Shown: positions 18,052 through 27,713, counted from the stretch's first letter. The stretch: DNA of 64,000 nt from Microbacterium sp. (GCA_019510305.1 JAEKKN010000027.1:1-64000); one strand, 5' to 3'. A program made the numbers and translations. Notes: generated from the sequence alone by a model not told the origin.

Positions 18052-19410
18052 TCAGCGGGAGAGTGGTTCGACACGCAGGCTCCCGAACGGCTCGCGCGGG
18101 AACACCTGCTCGGTCATGGTGACGAGGCCGTCTCCGGCGAAGATCTCGACGATCATGCCGTCCACCACGATGAGCAGGTCGAGCGAATCGGTCGTCCCGT
18201 TCGGCAGGGGCGCCCAGTCCACAGACGGGAAGCTCTCGTGGAACGCGATCTGGCCGCTGGCCGTTCGGTCGCAGGAGATGCTGCGGTCGTCGCCGTCGAT
18301 CGTGATCACCAGTCGCTCTTCGTCCACGCCGGACAAGACGACGGCGTGCCGATTCCCGACACCCGACGGCACCGACAGTTCGAAGACCTGCAGACCTTCG
18401 ACTCCCCTCGGCAGCACGGGACGCTGCGCGATGCGATGCACACCGTCGGCCGAAGCGATCAGTCGGATCTCCCGCACGAGGGACATCGACGAGCGCCAAG
18501 GGGATGTGGGGGTGACGTTCGCGTAGTCCCAGTTGCTCGCCCAGCCCACCATCAGCCGTCTTCCGTCAGGGGCATCGTTGAAGGAGACCGCCGCGTAGTA
18601 GTCCCGGCCGTAGTCGAGCCAGTCGAAGTCCGCGAGGTCGTTCGAATCGACGAGGCGCTCGGGGACGAACGAGGCTCCGTCGAAATCTCCGACGAAGTAC
18701 TGGGTGCCCGATCCGCCCGCGATCCCTCCGGGATTCATACTGACGATCAGAACCCAGCGCGTACGCGTCGTGCCCTCGACGATCAGCGGGAACAGGTCGG
18801 GGCATTCCCAGACGCCGCCCACGGCATGCGCCGGCCCGAAGTCGGACGCGAAGGTCCAGTGCCGCAGATCGGACGAGGTGTAGAGCACGACCTTCTTCGC
18901 GACGGCTTCGACCGCGACCATGACCCAGTGGCCGTCGTCGCCGCCGTACCAGAAGACCTTCGGGTCGCGGAATTCGGCCGAGCCGATGTCGAGCACCGGG
19001 TTTCCGGCATAGCGTGTCCACGTCTCCCCCTCGTCCAGGCTGAACGCCAGGGACTGGGACTGCGAACCGTCTTTCGCGCTCGTGTAGACCGCGACCAGGG
19101 CGGTCTCCCCCTCATTCGCGAAGCCGGCTGTGTTCCGCGCATCCACGACGGCGCTGCCGGAGAACGCCATCTCGTCCTCGGTGAACGGGATGGCCAGATC
19201 CTGCTCGGTCCAGGTGACCAGATCGGTCGATGTCGCGTGCCCCCAGGAGATGTTCCCCCAGGTGGTGCCGTGCGGGTTGGTCTGGAAGAACAGGTGGTAC
19301 GTGCCGTCGTGATGGAGCAGGCCGTTCGGGTCGTTGAGCCACGAATTCTTCGCGGTGAAGTGCGCGACGGGTCGCAGCGCGGCGGTATCGGTGGTGGGGA
19401 TGCTTGTCAC
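18052..19410 (-). CDS. GH32 beta-fructosidase (levanase/inulinase/sucrase type)
   Basis: A 452-residue glycoside hydrolase of family 32. The five-blade propeller motifs are in order: nucleophile Asp27 in WLNDPNG, Asp149 in FRDPKVF as transition-state stabiliser, and acid/base Glu202 in WECPDLF, followed by the C-terminal beta sandwich. There is no signal peptide, so it cleaves imported fructo-oligosaccharides in the cytoplasm. GTG 19410 is chosen because AGGAAAG lies three bases upstream. It is the last intact gene of the LacI-ABC-GH32 operon. Confidence 0.93.
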   Translation of the reverse strand: MTSIPTTDTAALRPVAHFTAKNSWLNDPNGLLHHDGTYHLFFQTNPHGTTWGNISWGHATSTDLVTWTEQDLAIPFTEDEMAFSGSAVVDARNTAGFANEGETALVAVYTSAKDGSQSQSLAFSLDEGETWTRYAGNPVLDIGSAEFRDPKVFWYGGDDGHWVMVAVEAVAKKVVLYTSSDLRHWTFASDFGPAHAVGGVWECPDLFPLIVEGTTRTRWVLIVSMNPGGIAGGSGTQYFVGDFDGASFVPERLVDSNDLADFDWLDYGRDYYAAVSFNDAPDGRRLMVGWASNWDYANVTPTSPWRSSMSLVREIRLIASADGVHRIAQRPVLPRGVEGLQVFELSVPSGVGNRHAVVLSGVDEERLVITIDGDDRSISCDRTASGQIAFHESFPSVDWAPLPNGTTDSLDLLIVVDGMIVEIFAGDGLVTMTEQVFPREPFGSLRVEPLSR

Positions 19411-19470
19411 GGGCTTTCCTGTGGCTTCGAGGGCGGGTGGGAGTCGGGAATCGCTGAGAGCAGGGAGAAG

Positions 19471-19494
19471 GTGGGGCGACGGACGTCGCCCCAC
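19471..19494 (-). terminator. Hairpin after the solute-binding protein gene
   Basis: GTGGGGCGAC-GGAC-GTCGCCCCAC, a perfect 10-base stem with a 4-base loop, lies 11 bases past the binding-protein stop and 60 bases before the GH32 start. No U-run follows. It probably acts as a partial terminator or 3'-end stabiliser, raising binding-protein levels over the enzyme. Confidence 0.6.
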
Positions 19495-19505
19495 CTCGGC
19501 GAGGG

Positions 19506-21119
19506 CTACTCGCCGCCCTTCTGGAACCGGTCGTAGGCCTGCTGATAGGTGTCGATCACGTCATCCACGCCGAGCGTCTTCAGCTGCGAGACGTAGCCGT
19601 CCCATTCGCCGTCGATGTTCCCGTTCACGATCCACGAGGCGAACTTCTCCTTGACGAGCGTGTTGATGTCGGCGGTGGCGAACGACACCCGGTCGAGCTC
19701 CTCGTTCGACAGCAGCACCGGCGGGTATCCCTCGTTGGCCTGGTAGGGGGCGTAGAACTCGTTGACGAGATCCTGTCGCTCCTTGGCTCGAGGTTCTGGC
19801 GCGACGACCGACTCGAAGTCGTCGGTGGTCGTGATCTTCGGCCCGCCCGGCGCGACGCGCTGCCTGCGCTCGCCTTCGGATTCACCGTCCGCGGCGGGGA
19901 TCTGGACGAGGATGCCGTCGGCATCCTCCTGCAGGGTGACGCCGATCGGGCCCCAGTTCGACTGTGCGGACATCACCGGATCGAACAGCCGATCGGCCCA
20001 GCGGATGGTCGCAGCCGGGTACTTGTTCGCCCGAGTGATCGCCATGGCGCCTCGGCTGATCTCCTGATTGTTCGAGACGCTGGCGAGCCGTTCGCCGTCC
20101 ACGCCTTCGAGGATGCCGACCAGCGCGTAGTCGCTCCTGCGGTCATCGCCGACCATCTCCTTCAGCTCCCACCAGAAGAAGGAGCCGAGGATCTCGGTAC
20201 CCGACTTGCCCTTCGAGAGGTATGCCACATCGTCCTGTGAGAACGACTCGGGGTCGATGAGGCCTTCGGCGTACCAGTCCCCGAGGGCCGCGACTCCGGT
20301 GCGGTACTCGTCGGTGTCCGCCGTGAACTCCACCTTGCCGTCGCGCACGATGCGGTGGTCGTTGTTCTCCGGCTGGCCGCCGAGCGCGGCGATCAGGTCG
20401 TGCGGGTTGGCTGCGAACGAATCGGTGCGGAAGCTGAGGGGGATCTCGTCGGCGGCCCCGTTTCCGTTGGGGTCTTGCGTCGCGAACGCCTTCAGCGCGT
20501 CGTGGTACTCATCGATCGTCGTGGGCATCGGCAGCCCCAGGGCGTCGAGCCAGGACTTATTGATGTACAGGAAGTTCGGATAGGCGACCAGGCCGAGTTC
20601 TTCGACCGAGGGCAGCGTGTAGATGTGGCCGTCCGAGGCCGTGATCGCAGCGCGGATGTCGGGGCGCTCCTCGAGAATCGCGGTGAGCGTCGGCGCGTGC
20701 TCCTCGATCAGGTCCTCCAGCGGAAGCAGCGTCCCGTTGGTCCCGTTCTGCACGATCTCGGCATCCGACAATCCGGTGTTGAAGAGAACGTCCGGCAGCT
20801 CGCCGCTGGCCAGCATCAGGTTCTTCTTCTCCGCGTAGACCTGATCGGGGAGGTTCTCCCAATCGATCGCGATGTTCGTGTCGGCCTCCCACTGCTGCAC
20901 GAGTTCCATCCCGGAGTACTCCGGGGCCAGAGCGGCCTTCGATCCGCCGAAGGTCAGCGTGAGCGTCTTGTCGACGATGGGGAGCCCCTCGGCGTTGAAG
21001 CCGAAGTCCTTCGAATGATCTTCGATCTCGGCAGGGCCGCCACCGGCGGTGCAGCCGGCGAGCAGCAGGGTGCCGGCGATCGCGGCGGATGAAGCGATGA
21101 GGAAACGGCGATGTCTCAT
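19506..21119 (-). CDS. Extracellular sugar-binding lipoprotein of an ABC transporter
   Basis: A 537-residue binding protein with a lipoprotein signal peptide: basic start, hydrophobic core, and lipobox LLAGC with Cys23 as the lipidation site. Its length and layout match the large LipO/YtcQ-type proteins that serve LplB/YtcP permeases. Together with the two permease genes just upstream and GH32 downstream, it likely captures fructo-oligosaccharides. No ATPase gene is in the operon, so a shared MsmX-like ATPase encoded elsewhere is expected. Confidence 0.9.
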   Translation of the reverse strand: MRHRRFLIASSAAIAGTLLLAGCTAGGGPAEIEDHSKDFGFNAEGLPIVDKTLTLTFGGSKAALAPEYSGMELVQQWEADTNIAIDWENLPDQVYAEKKNLMLASGELPDVLFNTGLSDAEIVQNGTNGTLLPLEDLIEEHAPTLTAILEERPDIRAAITASDGHIYTLPSVEELGLVAYPNFLYINKSWLDALGLPMPTTIDEYHDALKAFATQDPNGNGAADEIPLSFRTDSFAANPHDLIAALGGQPENNDHRIVRDGKVEFTADTDEYRTGVAALGDWYAEGLIDPESFSQDDVAYLSKGKSGTEILGSFFWWELKEMVGDDRRSDYALVGILEGVDGERLASVSNNQEISRGAMAITRANKYPAATIRWADRLFDPVMSAQSNWGPIGVTLQEDADGILVQIPAADGESEGERRQRVAPGGPKITTTDDFESVVAPEPRAKERQDLVNEFYAPYQANEGYPPVLLSNEELDRVSFATADINTLVKEKFASWIVNGNIDGEWDGYVSQLKTLGVDDVIDTYQQAYDRFQKGGE

Positions 21120-21155
21120 GATTTGCTTTCTGTTCGGGGTGGGGGGCGGAGGGGG

Positions 21156-22136
21156 TCAGCTCTTGACGGCGCCGAGGAGCGCGCCCTTGGTGAAGTGCTT
21201 CTGCATGAACGGGAGGACGATCAGCAGCGGGATCGTGGAGACGACGATCATTCCGTACTTGATCAGCTCGCCCAGCCGCTGTGCGGCCGCGTACGAATCG
21301 AGCGCGCCGGTGCCGCCGGCAGATGAGACCTCGGACTGGATGAGGACGTTGCGGAGGACGAGCTGCAGCGGATACTTGCTCTCGTCGTCGAGGAAGATCA
21401 GAGCGTCGAAGAACGCGTTCCAGTTCGCGACGAGATGGATCATGATCATCAGGAAGATGAGCGGCTTCGACAACGGCAGCACGATGCGGAAGAAGAAGCG
21501 GAAGTCGTTGGCGCCGTCGAGCTGCGCGGCTTCGCGGAGCTCGCCCGGCACGTTGTTCTCGAAGAAGGCGCGAGCGATGATCAGGTTCCAGACCCCGACC
21601 GCGCCGGGGAGGACGATGGCCCAGATCGTGTCGAGCATCCCGAGATCGCGCACCACCAGGTACCGAGCGATGAGACCGCCGTCGATGAACATCGTGATGA
21701 TGAACAGCAGCATGAAGAACGTGCGGCCGTAGAGGTCTCTCCGGGAGAGCGCGTAGGCGGCGCACAGGATCGTCGCCACGCTGATCGCAGTGCCGACCAC
21801 GGTGTACAGGACGGAGTTCGCGAAGCCTCTGAGAATGGTGGCGTCGGAGAAGATCCGCGTGTAGCCCTCCAAGGTGAAGCCCTGCGGCCAGAGCCAGACG
21901 TTGCCGTTCAAAATCTCCGAGGGCTCGCTCACCGAGGCGATCACGATGAAGTAGAGCGGGTAGAGGATGGCGATGATCGCCACGACCAGCATCCCCACTG
22001 CGACGATGTTGAAGACAGGATCGGCAGCGCGCTCCCGCCAACGGGCGCGCGGCGGCGGGGAGACGTGTCGGGAGGCGGACGGGTCACGACGGGTGGAACG
22101 AGCGGATGCCGTCGAAGCGGAGATCGTGTCAGTCAT
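21156..22136 (-). CDS. Carbohydrate ABC permease, YtcP/LplC type
   Basis: 326 residues. A Ser/Arg-rich cytoplasmic leader of about 40 residues precedes six membrane helices. The EAA loop (ELREAAQLDGANDFRFFFRIVLPLSKP) that contacts the ATPase is near residue 215. It is the second permease of the fructan system, seven bases after the LplB-type gene and 36 bases before the binding-protein gene. Confidence 0.9.
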   Translation of the reverse strand: MTDTISASTASARSTRRDPSASRHVSPPPRARWRERAADPVFNIVAVGMLVVAIIAILYPLYFIVIASVSEPSEILNGNVWLWPQGFTLEGYTRIFSDATILRGFANSVLYTVVGTAISVATILCAAYALSRRDLYGRTFFMLLFIITMFIDGGLIARYLVVRDLGMLDTIWAIVLPGAVGVWNLIIARAFFENNVPGELREAAQLDGANDFRFFFRIVLPLSKPLIFLMIMIHLVANWNAFFDALIFLDDESKYPLQLVLRNVLIQSEVSSAGGTGALDSYAAAQRLGELIKYGMIVVSTIPLLIVLPFMQKHFTKGALLGAVKS

Positions 22137-22143
22137 GGCGTCA

Positions 22144-23106
22144 TCACCAAAGGGTCGATTGTCCGGCGCGCTTCGCGACCCAGTTGAAGGTCAGGAGCAG
22201 GACGAGGTTGATCAGGGAGTTGAACAGGCCGATCGCCGCGGAGTAACTGAACTGCGCTTGCTGCAGGCCGATCTTGTAGACGTAGGTCTGGATGACCTCG
22301 GACGTCGGCAGGTTCAGGTCGGTCTGCATGAGCAGGACCTTCTCGAACCCGAGATTGAACAGGTTCCCGATGGCGAGGATGAAGAGGATCGTGATCACCG
22401 GCATGATGCCCGGGATGTCGATGTGCCTGATCCGCTGCCACTTGTTGGCCCCGTCGACTCGAGCCGCCTCGTGCAGGGCCGGGTCGATCGCGGTGAGCGC
22501 GGCGAGATAGACGATCATCGAGAAGCCTGCGTTCTGCCAGATGTCAGAGCCGATGTAGAGCGGTCGGAACCAGTCGGGCGACCCCATGAAGAACACCGGC
22601 TCTCCGCCGAACAGCGTGATCGCGTTGTTGACGATCCCGGACCGGGGGGAGAACAGCAGGAAGATCATGCCCACCACGACGACCACCGAGATGAAGGACG
22701 GCGCGTAGAGAACGGTCTGGGTGAACTTCTTGAACCGCGGGCTCTGCAGCTGGTTCACGACCAACGCCAGGACGATCGGCACGGGGAACGCGATCAGCAG
22801 TCCGAGCGCGTTCACGGTCAAGGTGTTCTCGATGAGCCGTCCGAACTGGAACGAACTGACGAACCGGACGAAGTGCTCGAACCCCACCCAGGGGCTGCCC
22901 GCGAACCCGAGAGCCGGGTTGTAGTCGCGGAACGCGATCTGGGCCCCGTACATGGGCCAGTACTTGAACACGATGATGTAGAGGACCGCAGGGACTAGTA
23001 GTACGTATAACTGCCACGATCGCACGGCACGCCGAGCGTGCGAACGCAGTCGACCCTTGCGCTTGGGGATCGCCGGACGGGGCTCGGCGGGAGCGTGTGT
23101 AGTCAT
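22144..23106 (-). CDS. Carbohydrate ABC permease, LplB/YteP type
   Basis: 320 residues with a basic N-terminus and six membrane helices. The EAA motif reads LHEAARVDGANKWQRIRHIDIPGI. It pairs with the YtcP-type permease to form the translocation channel. ATG 23106 overlaps the LacI stop codon by 4 bases, so the regulator and transporter are one transcription unit. Confidence 0.9.
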   Translation of the reverse strand: MTTHAPAEPRPAIPKRKGRLRSHARRAVRSWQLYVLLVPAVLYIIVFKYWPMYGAQIAFRDYNPALGFAGSPWVGFEHFVRFVSSFQFGRLIENTLTVNALGLLIAFPVPIVLALVVNQLQSPRFKKFTQTVLYAPSFISVVVVVGMIFLLFSPRSGIVNNAITLFGGEPVFFMGSPDWFRPLYIGSDIWQNAGFSMIVYLAALTAIDPALHEAARVDGANKWQRIRHIDIPGIMPVITILFILAIGNLFNLGFEKVLLMQTDLNLPTSEVIQTYVYKIGLQQAQFSYSAAIGLFNSLINLVLLLTFNWVAKRAGQSTLW

Positions 23107-24143
23107 GCATGCACCTTCGCATCAGCGACCGATCCGCGCAGGATCGGGACGCACTCAATGGGATTCGACATCGACAGCTGCCCGCGACCGGAGAGGAGCA
23201 GTTCGATTCCGGTGCGCGCCATCTGCTCGTACGGAAGCTCCATGGTCGACAGACCGGGATCGAGGATCGGGGCGAGCGTCGCGTGGTTGTCGAAGCCCAC
23301 GATCGAGCAGTCGTAGGGCACGCGCAGCCCCCGTGATTCGAGGGCCCGATAGGCGCCCCAGGCGGTCCGGTCGTTGCCGCAGAAGATGGCGGTCGGCGGA
23401 TCGCCCGCATCCATGAGCTCGAGAGTGAGCGCGAGCCCGTCCTCGACGACGCCGCCGCCGTACTTGACGAAGCCTGCTGGCTCTGCGATCCCCGCCTCCG
23501 CGAGCGCCCGGCGATAGCCGGCCAGTCGGCCGATGCCGGCGGGGAGGTCGCTGTCCTCAGGCTGGATGTTGATCATCGCGATGCGCGTGTGTCCGGCCTC
23601 GATCAGTTGCCGGGTGGCAGCGTAGCCGCCGCCCTCCTCGTCAGGGAAGACGCTGGCGACGAGCTGATTCCGTTCCTGTGCGTTCACCACCACCGTCGGG
23701 ACCGACTGCAGCCCTTCGGGAAGATCGAGCACACGGTGATACATCGAGGCGTACACGACGCCCTTGACCCGGTACGACCGCATCATGTCGATCGCCGCAG
23801 CTTCGAGGTCGGGCTCGTTGTAGGTGTCGACGCTCAAGATCACATTGCCGGTCTCCCAGGCGAGCATCTGTGCACCCTTGAGAAGGTGCCCGGCGAAGGG
23901 CGAGCTGGCGACCTCGTCGGAGATGAATCCGATCATCCCTGATTCGCCGCTGCGCAGCGACTTCGCGAACGCGTTCGTCCGATACCCGAGCTCGTCGACC
24001 GTCTCGAGCACCCGCTGACGAGTGGTGTCGTTGACGCGGCTTCCGCCGACGTTGTTGAGCACGAGGGACACGGTGGCCTGGGACACGCCGGCACGTTCAG
24101 CGACCTGTCGCATCGTGACGGTCTCGCTCGCCCTGCGCCCCAT
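23103..24143 (-). CDS. LacI family transcriptional regulator
   Basis: 346 residues: helix-turn-helix at about 10-30 (MRQVAERAGVSQATVSLVLNN), hinge, and a periplasmic-binding-type ligand domain. ATG 24143 is preferred over GTG 24149 because AGGAGG lies five bases upstream. It heads the operon of permeases, binding protein and GH32, overlapping the first permease gene by 4 bases, and so probably regulates its own operon in response to a fructan-derived sugar. No clear palindrome is seen upstream; GTTAATCGTATGAC at 24161-24174 is only a weak candidate. Confidence 0.9.
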   Translation of the reverse strand: MGRRASETVTMRQVAERAGVSQATVSLVLNNVGGSRVNDTTRQRVLETVDELGYRTNAFAKSLRSGESGMIGFISDEVASSPFAGHLLKGAQMLAWETGNVILSVDTYNEPDLEAAAIDMMRSYRVKGVVYASMYHRVLDLPEGLQSVPTVVVNAQERNQLVASVFPDEEGGGYAATRQLIEAGHTRIAMINIQPEDSDLPAGIGRLAGYRRALAEAGIAEPAGFVKYGGGVVEDGLALTLELMDAGDPPTAIFCGNDRTAWGAYRALESRGLRVPYDCSIVGFDNHATLAPILDPGLSTMELPYEQMARTGIELLLSGRGQLSMSNPIECVPILRGSVADAKVHA

Positions 24144-24345
24144 GTCCACCTCCTCGTGAATCAGTTAATCGTATGACTACGGGAGAACATATCCGCGGGG
24201 AGGGTGATGTGTCAAGCATGACCGCGGACATCGTCGCGACCGGCGACCATTCAAGAGGAGGGTCTCACCCGATCGCACCAGACGGGAGGCACAGAGTCGG
24301 GAGGCTCACTTCGGAATGCGAACGAGGCGGGCTTCAGAATGCGAG

Positions 24346-24424
24346 CAGGACTTCTACTGCGGAGACGAGGGGATTTGAACCCCTGGTTCCCGTAAGGGAA
24401 CTCCACCTTAGCAGGGTGGTGCAC
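24346..24424 (-). repeat. Left attachment repeat: 3' part of tRNA-Ser(GCU)
   Basis: A 79-bp stretch identical to 35962-36040. It contains the tRNA-Ser 3' portion (anticodon arm with GCU, long variable arm, T arm, acceptor 3' strand) plus 14 flanking bases. Identity stops in the anticodon arm, after GTGCAC, and the 5' half of the tRNA is absent, so it is not a functional tRNA. It marks the left end of the integrated island. Confidence 0.88.
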
Positions 24425-25226
24425 CAGCTCTACGACTCAACAGCCCCGTGCTTCTTGACTCCAGGCTGAGTCAAGAAATCCCTGCCATTCCGGGATCCAG
24501 AAGCATGCGAATGCTTCGCTCGCCATACTCGCGAAACTCGGCAAAACGTGTGAGAATCGCTGGTCTCGGGATGCTCCGGACACTTTCGGGACACTTAGGC
24601 TAGCGTTGCCCGGCGGCATTCCGAACTCCTGTCAAAGGGTTGCCTGCATCCAAGTTCCGAAGTCTGGCGCCGGACGCGAGTACCGTCGTCGGGTTGGCCA
24701 GCTGCACTCGACGGCCGGCCAACCTCGCTCTCATGTGACGGTCCCGGCGGTGCCGCCGCGGTTCATCCCGGTCAGAAGAAGCCATCGCAGTTGGTCTCAC
24801 ACTGTCCACCATCCAACCGCTCAGCGACACGCTCGCGGTATTCGACGCCCTCGACGCGGTGCGCATCCAGCTGCTGCTTTCGAGCGAAACGTAATCGAGG
24901 GCGGTGCGTCCACGGCCCGTTGACTGGCCCCCTTAGACGAGCACGCGATCCAGTGCGTCGGCGAGGCGCGCTACAGCTGGGATGTTCGGTGCCGCTGCCC
25001 CGCTCTGCACCGTGGTGCGGACGCGGCAGGAGACGGGTCGAACTCTTCCGTCGCGCCAACCGCTCGAGGATGTCAAGGTCACCGGCGCACAGCTGCTTTG
25101 CATGCAGCGGAAGCAGGTCCCCTCGGTCGCGCGGTCTAGTCGGGTGGTTCTTCACACGCCATCACCATGAGGCGACGCCCCATACGATTCATGCCGGAGC
25201 TGTCGAAACGCTTCCCAAACCCGTAT
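24425..25226. other. Non-coding left end of the island
   Basis: I see no convincing gene in these 800 bases. Next to the repeat are two strong inverted repeats: TTCTTGACTC-CAGGCT-GAGTCAAGAA (24452-24477) and GAAGCAT-GCGA-ATGCTTC (24500-24517). They are followed by two GGACACTT direct repeats 11 bases apart (24578-24585 and 24588-24595), which could be integrase arm sites. The stretch 24790-25160 has short open pieces in several frames interrupted by stops and looks like decayed coding sequence without recognisable homology. Confidence 0.5.
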
Positions 25227-25240
25227 TGTTCCCGGTAACA
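25227..25240. promoter_or_regulatory. LacI-like operator upstream of GH62
   Basis: TGTTCCCGGTAACA is a one-mismatch version of the palindrome TGTTACCGGTAACA. It lies about 90 bases before the GH62 start. Further copies are at 32452-32465 and 32551-32564. Confidence 0.7.
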
Positions 25241-25330
25241 TTTGACCATCGGTCCATTCGAGCATCCCATTCACAGTGATGTAGCGCTGGACGCGATGAC
25301 CGGACGACAACACTCAGCGAAGGAGCTGTT

Positions 25331-27145
25331 ATGCATGTGAAACCCCTGAAGGTTCGATGGTTCGGAGCGACCGCGATCATCGCCGCTCTCGTCGTGGCCG
25401 GCCTCGCCGTGCCGCCGAGTGCCGAGGCGGGCATCGTCGGCTCCGATCTGGTGAGCAACGGCGGATTCGAGAATGGCGTCCCACCCTGGACGACCCCGGA
25501 TGGCGGAGTCCTTTCCATTGACACGCAGTTCGCCGCCGGCGGTGCGGCGAGCCTGAAGGTGACGCAGCGGACGCGCACATCGTCCGGCCCTTGGCAGAGC
25601 CTTGACGGAAAGCTCACGCCCGGTTCGTCCTACGACATCTCGGCGGTGGTGAGGTTCGACTCCGGGCCGGACACCAAGGAATTCATCCTCACCATGGCGT
25701 ACGCCGACGGCTACGTCAACGTCGCTCGCGCCGTCGCGACGAGAGGCCAGTGGACGAACATCAAGGGCTCGTTCACGATCTCCGATCAGCGGAACGTCGC
25801 CGGCGCACGCGTCTTCATCGAAACGCCATGGGTGCCCGACCCTTCGGCTGACCCCGCATCCAACCTCATGGACTTCCGCGTCGACGACGTCTCACTATTC
25901 GAGGTGAAGCCGTCGTTCGAGTGGACATCCAGCGACCCCCTGATCGTCCCGAAGCCCACCGAAGAGCACCCATCACTCGGCGTCAAGGACCCGACTGTCG
26001 TGTTCGCTGACGGCAAGTACCACGTTTTCATGACGACCGCCAGCCAGAACGGCTGGAGCATGGCCACCACCAGCTTCACGGACTGGTCGGAGGCATCCGC
26101 GGCGCCGATCACCTACCTGGCGGATTCCCCCATCGGCAATGGCTACACCGCCGCACCACAGGTGTTCTTCTTCGAGCCCCAGGGCTTGTGGTATCTCATC
26201 TACCAGGCCGGCGACCCGTTCTACTCCACGACGGCGAACATCGACGACCCGATGTCATGGACCGCCCCGCGCCCCCTGTACCCGAATGGGACCCCGACGG
26301 TCATCCAGCAGACCGGAGGATGGCTCGACTTCTTCAACATCTGCGACGACGATCTCTGCCACCTCTTCGCCACCGGCGACAACGGCAGGCTCTGGCGCGC
26401 ACAGACGTCGATCGAGCAGTTTCCGAACGGCTTCGGCGCTCCCGAGCTCGAGCTTCAGGACACGACCGACAACATCTTCGAAGCGAGCATGACCTACAAA
26501 CTGGACGGCTCGGACAAGTACGTAACCATGATCGAGGCCATCGGGCATCCCGGGCGCTACTTCAGCTCCTGGATCGCCGACGACCTGGCTGGCCCGTGGA
26601 CGCCGCTTGCGGCGACCGAGGCTGACCCTTTCGCTGGTCCCGCCAACCGGACTTTCGACAATGAGATCTGGTCGAAAGAACAGGTGTCACACGGTGAGAT
26701 GATCCGCTCCGGGTTCAATCAGAACCTCACCCTCGATCCGTGCGAGCCGATGAGTTTCCTTTACCAGGGCGTGTCGCACACCGCACAGGCGCCCGACTAC
26801 GTCAGCCTGCCGTACAAGCTCGGCCTCCTCACGGCAGTCGGCGACAACCCGATCTCCGACATGTGCGTCGATGTCGAGCCTGCAGTGTCGCAGCGGAAGC
26901 TGGCTGGAAAGGTCAACCTCGTCGTGTCCGTGACGAACAACGATTCGTCACCTGTGTCGCTGACCGTCACGTCGGGCTTCGGGACCAAGACGATTGCGGA
27001 CCTTGCGCCGGGGAAGACGACCTCCGTCACCTTCAACACCCGCGCCGCAGAGACGTCGAGCGGGGCGATCTCCGTCAATGCCACGCAGAGCGGACCTACG
27101 GGACCCGTCTCGTACGAACGCACCATCGAGTACACCGCGGGCTAG
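25331..27145 (+). CDS. Secreted CBM-GH62 alpha-L-arabinofuranosidase
   Basis: A protein of 604 residues. Sec signal peptide at 1-33 (AEA cleavage); a CBM4/9-like beta-sandwich at about 37-190; a GH62 propeller at about 198-500; a C-terminal Ig-like domain at about 515-604. GH62 features: Asp220 in VKDPT, the FNICDDDLCHLF strand, Glu384 in NIFEAS, and a late SHGEMIRSG segment. GH62 enzymes release arabinose from arabinoxylan outside the cell. AGGAG lies five bases before ATG 25331. An operator-like palindrome at 25227 and a 19-base-pair terminator stem at 27160 frame a single-gene unit. Its CBM and C-terminal domains resemble those of the GH43 protein at 28268. Confidence 0.88.
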   Translation: MHVKPLKVRWFGATAIIAALVVAGLAVPPSAEAGIVGSDLVSNGGFENGVPPWTTPDGGVLSIDTQFAAGGAASLKVTQRTRTSSGPWQSLDGKLTPGSSYDISAVVRFDSGPDTKEFILTMAYADGYVNVARAVATRGQWTNIKGSFTISDQRNVAGARVFIETPWVPDPSADPASNLMDFRVDDVSLFEVKPSFEWTSSDPLIVPKPTEEHPSLGVKDPTVVFADGKYHVFMTTASQNGWSMATTSFTDWSEASAAPITYLADSPIGNGYTAAPQVFFFEPQGLWYLIYQAGDPFYSTTANIDDPMSWTAPRPLYPNGTPTVIQQTGGWLDFFNICDDDLCHLFATGDNGRLWRAQTSIEQFPNGFGAPELELQDTTDNIFEASMTYKLDGSDKYVTMIEAIGHPGRYFSSWIADDLAGPWTPLAATEADPFAGPANRTFDNEIWSKEQVSHGEMIRSGFNQNLTLDPCEPMSFLYQGVSHTAQAPDYVSLPYKLGLLTAVGDNPISDMCVDVEPAVSQRKLAGKVNLVVSVTNNDSSPVSLTVTSGFGTKTIADLAPGKTTSVTFNTRAAETSSGAISVNATQSGPTGPVSYERTIEYTAG

Positions 27146-27159
27146 GTCCGGCAGGTTCC

Positions 27160-27202
27160 GTCACAGGGGCATCGAGTCAGGCCGACTCGATGCCCCTGTG
27201 AC
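27160..27202 (+). terminator. Strong terminator hairpin after GH62
   Basis: A perfect 19-base-pair stem (27160-27178 with 27184-27202) and a 5-base AGGCC loop, starting 14 bases after the stop codon and followed by TTGGATCT. It closes the GH62 unit. Confidence 0.85.
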
Positions 27203-27232
27203 TTGGATCTCCGGCATCTTAGGCCGATCGAT

Positions 27233-27681
27233 TCACGAACCAGGATCGATGCGGGGCCTCTTGGGAGTCTGGATGCCTGAGGCTTCTGAGATTCGTGTGT
27301 GACCCACGGCGAGAGCAATCCCGGCCGCGATCGTGACCACACCCAAGGGTATGTGCAATGGCGCGAGCTCCCGGTAGCCGGCGAACGCCTGCGCCGACAT
27401 CAACGCCAGCATGCCGAGCGTCGCCCAGATCGCCCGCCTCGACGCCCCGCGTCGAGCGTCCCGGATCGCCATCACGAGCGCGACGAGGTACGCGACGCGA
27501 CGGTCGCCGTCTCCCGATGGACGGGGAAGGCGATCTCGAGTCCGGCGAGGAACAATCCCGCCGTAACGGACAGCGCGAACAACAGACAGGCCGCCACGAC
27601 CAGAGTCACCCGCAGCAGCTTTCCGGGAAGCGGCGCCGACGAGTGCCCTTCTTCTGCATTCATGGCAACATGACTAGCCAT
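27233..27681 (-). pseudogene. Frameshifted small membrane protein
   Basis: The start (about 60 codons from 27681 or the inner ATG 27663) has one hydrophobic helix and ends in EIAFPVHRETATVA. The rest continues in another frame as YLVALVMAIRDARRG and three more hydrophobic segments to 27233. The switch falls on a tandem GCGAC-GCGAC at 27492-27501; removing one 5-base copy restores a single frame of about 145 residues with four helices. It is divergent from the MarR gene. Its function is unknown. Confidence 0.6.
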
Positions 27682-27684
27682 ATA

Positions 27685-27713
27685 GTCTCATTTGAATCAA
27701 TCCCTAATGAGAC
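27685..27713. promoter_or_regulatory. Inverted repeat in the MarR divergent promoter
   Basis: GTCTCATT (27685-27692) and AATGAGAC (27706-27713) are perfect 8-base arms with a 13-base spacer, just upstream of the MarR start and the divergent broken membrane gene. This is a likely autoregulatory operator. Confidence 0.6.

Noticed and set aside
24161..24174. LacI operator in front of the fructan operon
   Set aside because: GTTAATCGTATGAC matches its reverse complement at only about five of eight arm positions, too weak to annotate.
24346..24424. Second tRNA-Ser gene
   Set aside because: Only the 3' part from the anticodon arm onward is present; the D arm and acceptor 5' strand are replaced by unrelated sequence, so it is an attachment-site fragment.
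24790..25280. Possible genes at the left end of the island
   Set aside because: Open stretches in several frames have no ribosome site, atypical composition and no recognisable motif.
27685..27713. Terminator hairpin before MarR
   Set aside because: The arms lie directly before the ribosome site of MarR between divergent genes, so an operator explains it better.
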